Shown piece by piece: positions 58,378 to 64,000 of a DNA stretch of 64,000 nucleotides; the stretch's first letter is position 1, and the number at the start of each line of letters is the position of its first letter. A program made the translations under genes and the position numbers. The notes under the pieces were generated by a model. That model was not told where the DNA came from. It made no database searches and saw nothing but the letters and a program-made list of their open reading frames with translations. The stretch is taken from assembly GCA_016873845.1 (NCBI GenBank), contig VGVX01000004.1, positions 39,344-103,343 of the forward strand, given 5' to 3'. The DNA comes from Ignavibacteria bacterium (GTDB lineage Bacteria > Bacteroidota > Ignavibacteria > Ch128b).

Positions 58378-60351
58378 TCAATTGGATTTCTCTTTCTGGG
58401 AAGCTTTCATCTCTCTTTTCATTTTCAGAGATCGCGGGAGCCATAAAATTGTATGTAATCCACTAATTACAAATGTAAAAACCAACAAACCTGTCATACC
58501 CCAAAAAGCCCAAAACAAAAATGGATATTTATCAGGATCATGATGAGTTGCATGAGTTAGATAGCCAGCAAATCGTCTATTAGCTTCTGGGTGACACTTT
58601 TGACAAGTTTTCACTACATTATCACGGCTTAAATGCGATTCAGGATTTGTTATTGGTAGAATGTCATGAGCACCGTGACAATCATAGCACTTAGCTGTTT
58701 TCGTGTAACCAAGCTGCGAAACTTTTCCGTGATAGGTGTCAAAATAAGTTTTTGCAATAGATTCATGACACCTTCCGCATTGATTCATAATTGTAAGTTT
58801 AAATCCTTCGGAATCAGCGCGGGAAATTTTATGTGCAGAATGACAGTCGCTGCAAGCCGGCAAATCCTTCTCGGTTGCTGTAACTAATGGTGAATGTACA
58901 CTTCTTTCAAATTGTTCTTCAATACCGTGATGGCAAGTTCCGCATGTCTTTGCAATGTTTTTCCGATTAACAGATGAAGCAGTATCTTTAGCAGGCAGTT
59001 CATTATGAGAAGTATGACAATCGGTACAAACTGCCGTAACAATCAGTCCGCTCTTTATTAAACCTTTACCGTGGATACTCTCAACATAATGATCAATAAT
59101 TTCGTGTTCTTTACCTTTGTAACGAACTGCAGCTTTCTCTCCCTCGCGATGACATCTGGCACATAATCCGGGAATATTAGTTGGGAAACTTACCGATTTG
59201 AAATCTCTTTTCCCTTTTATTCCGTGTGTTCCGTGGCATTCAAGACATGATGGTGCATTTGGATCATTCTTGGCAAACAATTGCCCATGCAAACTTTTTT
59301 GATACTCATTTGCAACTTCGGTGTGACACGAACTGCAATCCACTTTTTGCGTAATAGTTTCACACGGCCGGAGCTTCGATGGAGTCACACCCGTGTGGCA
59401 TTGACTGCAGGCAGTTTTAATATGTGCTGAATGTGAGAGGTCATCTGTCTTAACTGAAATTGATCTTCCATCTTTCGCTCTAAGATTTTCTTTTTCATGG
59501 CATCTTAAGCAATCTCTGTCTGCCATTCCTTGATCGTAAAAAACTTTCCTAACTTTGTGCGGTTGATGACAATCAACACATGCCGGGAGAACGTGAATCT
59601 CCTTTTCCCAAAGTTCTCCTTTAATGACTTTTCGATGAACCTCCTCGATTTGTATATGACACTTTGCACAAGTTTCTGCAATATTTCTTCTAGCAATAGT
59701 CGAACGACTATCGGTGTGAGGAAGAATTTGATGAGCTGTGTGGCAAGATGTACAAGTCGCAGATACTATCAATCCTTTTCGCAGCAAACCTTCGCCGTGA
59801 ATACTTTCGCTGTAGTTCTCTAAGATCATATCTTGATGAATATTTCTCTGCCTTTGAACCGGAGAACCTTCTCTGTGGCACCTTCCGCAAAGAACCGGAA
59901 CTTGAAGAGGATTAGTTATTGACCTCAAGTTACGAGAGCTTAAAATCTCATGCGTACCATGGCAAGATTTGCATGTTGGAGCTAAAGCATCTCCTTTTGC
60001 TTTTGATTTACCATGAAGACAGCTTTCATAAAGAGTTTGCTGGGATTTGTGGCAAGAACCGCAATTCACCTTCTGTAAGTTTTCTTCATGAGGAATATCT
60101 GCACCCTTTAAGTCAGCATGACACTCAACACACTGCACTGAATTATGAGTTGAGTTTTGTATTTTCTTTTCATCCACAAATAGTGATAGTGTCCGAGTGC
60201 CAATTTTTTTCGTAAGAGACTTATCATTATGGCACATCATACATTCATCATTATCTTGGGCATAAAGCGGTACAAGCGAAATAAAAATAAATGAGAATAT
60301 TACCAGTAAAAAGTAGTGAATATTTATGCTAAGTCGTCTATTAACTTTCAC
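58378..60351 (-). CDS. 19-heme cytochrome c with C-terminal membrane anchor
   Basis: A protein of about 657 residues with a signal peptide, nineteen CXXCH motifs and one C-terminal membrane segment (WGMTGLLVFTFVISGLHTIL). The hemes 3-8 block is repeated as hemes 11-16, for example the CKSCHGTHE / CGRCHREGS / CTSCHTAH run against CLECHGTHG / CARCHREGE / CTDCHTSH. The N-terminal two hundred residues resemble those of the 13-heme protein. The start is uncertain: GTG 60351 gives a clean signal peptide; ATG 60408 would overlap the upstream gene by 68 bases. Confidence 0.85.
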   Translation of the reverse strand: MKVNRRLSINIHYFLLVIFSFIFISLVPLYAQDNDECMMCHNDKSLTKKIGTRTLSLFVDEKKIQNSTHNSVQCVECHADLKGADIPHEENLQKVNCGSCHKSQQTLYESCLHGKSKAKGDALAPTCKSCHGTHEILSSRNLRSITNPLQVPVLCGRCHREGSPVQRQRNIHQDMILENYSESIHGEGLLRKGLIVSATCTSCHTAHQILPHTDSRSTIARRNIAETCAKCHIQIEEVHRKVIKGELWEKEIHVLPACVDCHQPHKVRKVFYDQGMADRDCLRCHEKENLRAKDGRSISVKTDDLSHSAHIKTACSQCHTGVTPSKLRPCETITQKVDCSSCHTEVANEYQKSLHGQLFAKNDPNAPSCLECHGTHGIKGKRDFKSVSFPTNIPGLCARCHREGEKAAVRYKGKEHEIIDHYVESIHGKGLIKSGLIVTAVCTDCHTSHNELPAKDTASSVNRKNIAKTCGTCHHGIEEQFERSVHSPLVTATEKDLPACSDCHSAHKISRADSEGFKLTIMNQCGRCHESIAKTYFDTYHGKVSQLGYTKTAKCYDCHGAHDILPITNPESHLSRDNVVKTCQKCHPEANRRFAGYLTHATHHDPDKYPFLFWAFWGMTGLLVFTFVISGLHTILWLPRSLKMKREMKASQKEKSN

Positions 60352-62524
60352 TTTTTCCACTTTCTTTTTCTTGTAGTTTAATTCGTTCAAGTTCAGCAGG
60401 GTGCTCATCGGCCATTTCCTCCTCTGAAAGTGTTCCTTTAATCCAGGCTAAGTTCATTGGATACATATCCGGATTAAAAATTACAAAATATATATGCCAC
60501 ACAAGTATTGCGAGAAATGCAAGCCAAGCTTCATAATAATGAATAGTTCGTGCAATGTCCCAACCAAGTTTTGTAAATATCCCGATAAAATAATTCTCAA
60601 ACCACATTATGAAACCAGTAATTGTCATAACAATAGTTCCCCAAACAAGAGCCCAGTACTCAGCTTTTTCGATATAGCTGAACCTATCAAGTTTTGGTTT
60701 CGCATTTGAGAACCCGAGATTATATTTCATAACACCAATGGCGTCTTTCAAATCTTGGTATGTTGGCAAAAGATCTTTAAATAATTGCCGTCCTCTTTCT
60801 GTTGCTGCTAAATAAAAAATATGATAAATGCTTGCCGCGACCATTACAACCGCAGCTATTCTATGCAATAAGCTTCGATAAATAAATGAATCGGGGAAAA
60901 TATCATGAATATGCTTAACCCACCACGCATCTGGAAACCTTAACATAAATCCGGTTATCACAAGGGTAAAGAAACTAACAAGCAAACATACATGCTGCAA
61001 CCTCTCATTGACTGTCATTCTCAGATACAAACGTCGCCCATGATGCTCAACTCTAATTAATCCGCGCTGGATCATTTTTTTTCTTTTTGCTTTTCTGAAA
61101 AAGTCAATAAGATTATGGAGAAACATACCGCCGACAGTAGTAAATATTAACACCAAATAAATCGTAGCAATCCAATATAAAACAGGTTCTTCTTCTTTTT
61201 CTAAAGTTACGTGAACTGCACCAATTGCAAATCGTTCATTAGCTCCGGGATGACACTTTCCGCAGGTCTTAACTATATTGGATTTATGAATTGTAGAAGT
61301 AGAATCGGTCGATGGTTTAATACTGTGAAAGCCATGGCAGCTTGCACAATTTGCAGCTTCAGTGTCACCGCCTCGGAGTGCCAATCCATGATAACTATCT
61401 CTAAATGTTGTTGTTCGCTTTGTTGACAAACCATACTTATCCGAGAGCTTTACAGAACTATGGCAAGGTGCACAAACTTGAGTTGAGACATTTCTAAATG
61501 CAACGGGTGCTTTAGGATCGGATGGGTGAAGTATATTATGCTCACCGTGGCAATCGATACATGTTGGTGTATCGAGATTACGTTTTTCGAGTGCTCTGCC
61601 GTGACTGCTTTCGAGATATTCTTTTGCGATTTTCGGATGACACTTGGCACAGGTATTAACAACATTAAATTTATAAACAGTAGATTTTTCATCACTCCCC
61701 TTAACGATATCATGAGAAGCGTGACAATCAACACAGTTGGCTGCTTTCGCATTTCCTTTCATCAAAGCTTGACCATGAACACTGTTTTCATAAGCCTGAA
61801 TAAATACATCAGTTGGTGCTACTCGCTTTCTTACATCCGGATCATCGATATGACAGGAGAGACATAGCTTCTCCTGCCCAATTTTTCCTTTAAGGGAATC
61901 TTGCTTTATATATGAAGTTGAGATATGAGTCTTATGGCACGTTAGACAATTCGGGGCACCTTTGACATCATTTTGAAATGAAACATGGTGAATTGAATGT
62001 GCATAATTATTTGAAACGTCTATGTGACATTTTCCGCAAGATTGGAAAAGATTTTTAGAGTTGAATGGAGATCTAGATGAGCGTATAGGTAAAACATTAT
62101 GCTGCCCATGGCAGCTTTTGCACGATACAGCGGGCGAGCCATTTTTGCCATCTGCTCTCAAAATCTGCGGATGAAATTGATGTTTGACGGGTGCGTTTTT
62201 GTGACAATTCATACAAGCTACGGATTCAATTTTTTCTTTGTGGGGAAGACTTTCCGGATCAAAACCAACGTGGCATGAAACACATCTAAGCTTCGCATGA
62301 GTAGATTGATTTAATACATTATCGTTTACAAAAATGGAAATATTTTTACCATTCTTTTCCATTGTCATTTCTTGATCGCTGTGACACATCAAGCAGTCTT
62401 CTTTTTCCTGTGCATTCGCATTGCTTACGGTAAACATAAGTGAAGTAAGGATTGCGAATAGCAAAAACAGATATTTGTTTTTCCTCACCATGAAATTCGA
62501 ATTAAAAATTCTTTTGATTTTCAT
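60341..62524 (-). CDS. 13-heme cytochrome c fused to a b-type cytochrome (CbcL-like)
   Basis: A protein of about 727 residues. A signal peptide precedes thirteen CXXCH motifs (CLMCH through CGKCH, about residues 45-425). A first membrane helix (near 445) leads to a domain with four further helices whose histidines (RLQHVCLL, LLHRIAAVV, ARTIHYYEAWL, LVWHIYFVI) fit two hemes b. The layout, multiheme c domain then HydC/FdnI-like b domain, is that of Geobacter CbcL, which has nine c hemes and acts in Fe(III) reduction at low potential. ATG 62524 is chosen for its GAGAAG site; ATG 62536 is possible. Confidence 0.85.
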   Translation of the reverse strand: MKIKRIFNSNFMVRKNKYLFLLFAILTSLMFTVSNANAQEKEDCLMCHSDQEMTMEKNGKNISIFVNDNVLNQSTHAKLRCVSCHVGFDPESLPHKEKIESVACMNCHKNAPVKHQFHPQILRADGKNGSPAVSCKSCHGQHNVLPIRSSRSPFNSKNLFQSCGKCHIDVSNNYAHSIHHVSFQNDVKGAPNCLTCHKTHISTSYIKQDSLKGKIGQEKLCLSCHIDDPDVRKRVAPTDVFIQAYENSVHGQALMKGNAKAANCVDCHASHDIVKGSDEKSTVYKFNVVNTCAKCHPKIAKEYLESSHGRALEKRNLDTPTCIDCHGEHNILHPSDPKAPVAFRNVSTQVCAPCHSSVKLSDKYGLSTKRTTTFRDSYHGLALRGGDTEAANCASCHGFHSIKPSTDSTSTIHKSNIVKTCGKCHPGANERFAIGAVHVTLEKEEEPVLYWIATIYLVLIFTTVGGMFLHNLIDFFRKAKRKKMIQRGLIRVEHHGRRLYLRMTVNERLQHVCLLVSFFTLVITGFMLRFPDAWWVKHIHDIFPDSFIYRSLLHRIAAVVMVAASIYHIFYLAATERGRQLFKDLLPTYQDLKDAIGVMKYNLGFSNAKPKLDRFSYIEKAEYWALVWGTIVMTITGFIMWFENYFIGIFTKLGWDIARTIHYYEAWLAFLAILVWHIYFVIFNPDMYPMNLAWIKGTLSEEEMADEHPAELERIKLQEKESGKSES

Positions 62525-62558
62525 TTCTTCTCTCATTCTGTAGATTCAGTAATATAAT

Positions 62559-63104
62559 TTATAGTTCGAGAAATTCATCTCGTTTATATTTTAAATGCAA
62601 TTCCTTTTCAACATCATCGCGGGTTAAGAATTTTTCCCTGACATCTGTTGGTTTAACTGTTAAGACTGGAATCGGCGAGTGCCTAACAATTTTTTCTGCG
62701 ATGCTTCCAATAAGTACATGCTTAAATCCTGTTCTCCCATGAGTAGCAAGAACTATCAGTCCTATTTCATTTTCAACGACATATTTTAATATTTCTTTAT
62801 AAGGATTCCCCTGAATCACAATGTGATCAACATTCTCAATATATGGAAGAAATTTTTGCGATAATCCTTTTAATTGATCACGGATTTCTTTTTTATACTC
62901 GCGCACTGATTTGGTTTTTTCATTTTTCTTTGTTGCCATGGGGGGATGTTCAATGACATGCAAAAGGTAAACTTCTGCATCAAAGGTTTCTGCTATAGTG
63001 GATGCAATCTCGAGAGCTGAAAAAGAATGTTCAGAGAGATCAGTTGGAACAAGTATCTTCTCCAGAACTCTTTGTGGTTTAAGATGAACTAAAATTTTAG
63101 TAAT
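62559..63104 (-). CDS. Universal stress protein, likely with an ATT start codon
   Basis: The frame encodes a UspA-type protein: ILVPTDLSEHSFSALE near the N-terminus and VLATHGRTGFKHVLIGSIAEKIVRHSPIPVL (the ATP-loop GxxG) near the end. No ATG, GTG or TTG exists between the upstream stop and the TTG at 62963, which would cut away the conserved N-terminus. The ATT at 63104 has a perfect GGAGG eight bases upstream (63117-63113) and gives about 181 residues, so I take it as the start. A CTG at 63065 is the other option. Confidence 0.75.
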   Translation of the reverse strand: MTKILVHLKPQRVLEKILVPTDLSEHSFSALEIASTIAETFDAEVYLLHVIEHPPMATKKNEKTKSVREYKKEIRDQLKGLSQKFLPYIENVDHIVIQGNPYKEILKYVVENEIGLIVLATHGRTGFKHVLIGSIAEKIVRHSPIPVLTVKPTDVREKFLTRDDVEKELHLKYKRDEFLEL

Positions 63105-63185
63105 AAAACAAACCTCCCGAATATTCTTTCCATTTATCAGAAAATAACATTCGGCAAAATTTAATTAATAACAATTTTGCTTTCC

Positions 63186-63222
63186 AAAGTTCTTTAATTT
63201 TAAGTATATAAAAAAGAACTTT
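63186..63222. repeat. Ten-base inverted repeat upstream of the universal stress gene
   Basis: AAAGTTCTTT (63186-63195) and AAAGAACTTT (63213-63222) are exact inverted copies with a 17-base AT-rich loop. It may be an operator or a second terminator hairpin. Confidence 0.5.
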
Positions 63223-63234
63223 TTAGAACATAAG

Positions 63235-63273
63235 GAAAGAGTTCAGACCCTAAAAACCTCTCACAACTCTTTC
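63235..63273 (-). terminator. Probable terminator hairpin at the end of the dihydroorotate dehydrogenase-like gene
   Basis: GAAAGAGTT (63235-63243) and AACTCTTTC (63265-63273) form a nine-pair stem around a 21-base loop and overlap the stop codon of the gene. The tract after it on the minus strand (CCTTATGTTC) is only moderately T-rich. Confidence 0.4.
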
Positions 63274-64000
63274 ATTTATAGGTGTGCAGTATTTTCATAT
63301 AATTTGCACGTTCAAACGCTGCCGGATTGGCAACTGATTTATGACTCATACTTCCGCGCATTTGCTCAAGCGACTCATATTCGTGTTCTTCCATCCACTT
63401 CGTGATGTCAGTTAAGACAGTTGCAATGTGGCCAATTCCGTTTTTAACCAGTGTCGAGAACATCTGTGTGGCAGATGCACCAGCCATGATCATTTTAAGA
63501 ACATCTTCTGCCGACATGACACCTCGAGTTGCAGCAAGATCTGCTTTAATTCTTCCGTAGAGAATTGCAATCCATCGTAATGGCAATCTTGAAGCGAAGG
63601 GCGTACTGAGTATCACATTTGGAACGACTTCCAGATTCTCAAGATCAATGTCAGGTTGATAAAATCGATTGAACAGAATTAATCCATCTGCACCTGCATC
63701 ATCAAGCTGTTTTGCCATCGATGCAACCGAACTAAAGAAAGGACTCAGCTTAACTGCAACCGGAATCTTTACAGCTTTTTTCACCTCTTTAAGAATGTCT
63801 ACATACATCTTGTCGACTTCTGAACAACTTTTATTAATATCTGTAGCCAGAAAATATATATTTAGTTCAAGAGCGTTTGCACCGGCTTCTTCGATTTTTT
63901 TTGCATAATTTGTCCAGCCCCCGAGCGATTTTCCATTTAAACTTGCGATTACAGGAATATCAACGGCTTCTTTTACCTTTTGAATGTGCTTTAGATATTC
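63272..64000 (-). CDS. Dihydroorotate dehydrogenase-like flavoprotein (N-terminus beyond the window)
   Basis: The minus-strand frame is open from the window edge to 63272 (242 residues visible, C-terminal part). It has the TIM-barrel segments IPVIASLNGKSLGGWTNYAK, ALELNIYF, VAVKLSPFFSSV, DGLILFNRFY and, late, RGVMSAEDVLKMIMAGASATQ, where FMN phosphate is bound. This is the DHOD-like subfamily that lacks clear pyrimidine-operon context. Whether it acts on dihydroorotate or another pyrimidine cannot be decided without the N-terminus. Confidence 0.85.
   Translation of the reverse strand, partial: EYLKHIQKVKEAVDIPVIASLNGKSLGGWTNYAKKIEEAGANALELNIYFLATDINKSCSEVDKMYVDILKEVKKAVKIPVAVKLSPFFSSVASMAKQLDDAGADGLILFNRFYQPDIDLENLEVVPNVILSTPFASRLPLRWIAILYGRIKADLAATRGVMSAEDVLKMIMAGASATQMFSTLVKNGIGHIATVLTDITKWMEEHEYESLEQMRGSMSHKSVANPAAFERANYMKILHTYK

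Noticed and set aside
1..64000. CRISPR arrays, insertion sequences, tRNA and rRNA genes
   Set aside because: I read for repeated spacers, transposase motifs and cloverleaf or rRNA segments and recognised none; a covariance-model scan would be needed to exclude small RNAs.

Overview
The window reads as a chromosomal segment from an AT-rich, Gram-negative bacterium of the Bacteroidetes/Chlorobi assemblage, most likely an Ignavibacteria (Ignavibacterium/Melioribacter-like) member. The evidence is a protein with a type IX secretion C-terminal sorting domain, an alternative complex III (Act) locus joined to an A2-type caa3/aa3 oxidase, a fused alpha-beta 2-oxoacid dehydrogenase E1, single-chain GcvP, an Omp85 protein, and promoters of the Bacteroidetes form TTTG-N20-TAnnTTTG. 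This assignment is inferred from gene content and has not been tested by any search.

Layout. 1-1641: 5' part of clpC (minus). 1789-9464: plus-strand genes for a macro-domain protein, FloA, a small membrane protein, a UvrD-type helicase, a lipoprotein metallopeptidase, a GT2 glycosyltransferase and a methyltransferase. 9493-12682: nucleoside salvage operon with its own promoter (cdd, tdk, nupC, punA). 12666-18045: minus-strand gcvP, CoA-binding protein, Omp85 protein and rsmE. 18046-19900: a small accessory island holding a perfect 28-bp palindrome between purine-rich hexamer repeats, then two adjacent genes that both carry lesions (a frameshift and an in-frame TAG). 19901-27284: the fatty-acid/phospholipid operon (DUF177, rpmF, plsX, fabH, fabD, DUF3109, fabG, acpP, fabF, rnc) behind a textbook Bacteroidetes-type promoter.

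27345-42107: one long minus-strand respiratory operon. ActA, a 58-residue membrane peptide, ActB, ActC, an ActD-ActE fusion, ActF, a cytochrome c, a SCO copper chaperone, oxidase subunits I, III, IV and II, heme O synthase, and a polytopic membrane protein ending in a cytochrome c domain. The quinol:cytochrome c oxidoreductase, its oxidase and two assembly factors are thus co-transcribed. 42369-48352: fused E1, then a glcD-YARHG protein-glcF operon. 48422-52750: a sugar transferase, a T9SS cargo protein and a DUF2339 membrane protein.

52840-64000: a dense multiheme cytochrome region. A heptaheme NapC-like membrane cytochrome, a Rieske protein, cytochrome b and an 11-heme cytochrome form one unit. 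A 13-heme protein fused to a b-type cytochrome (CbcL-like architecture), a 19-heme protein and a separate b-type cytochrome form a second. The four multiheme proteins here carry 50 heme-binding motifs. With the universal stress protein and a dihydroorotate dehydrogenase-like gene upstream, this region is the best candidate for an unusual system: a quinone-linked multiheme conduit, possibly for extracellular or anaerobic electron transfer. No tRNA, rRNA, CRISPR array or insertion sequence was recognised.
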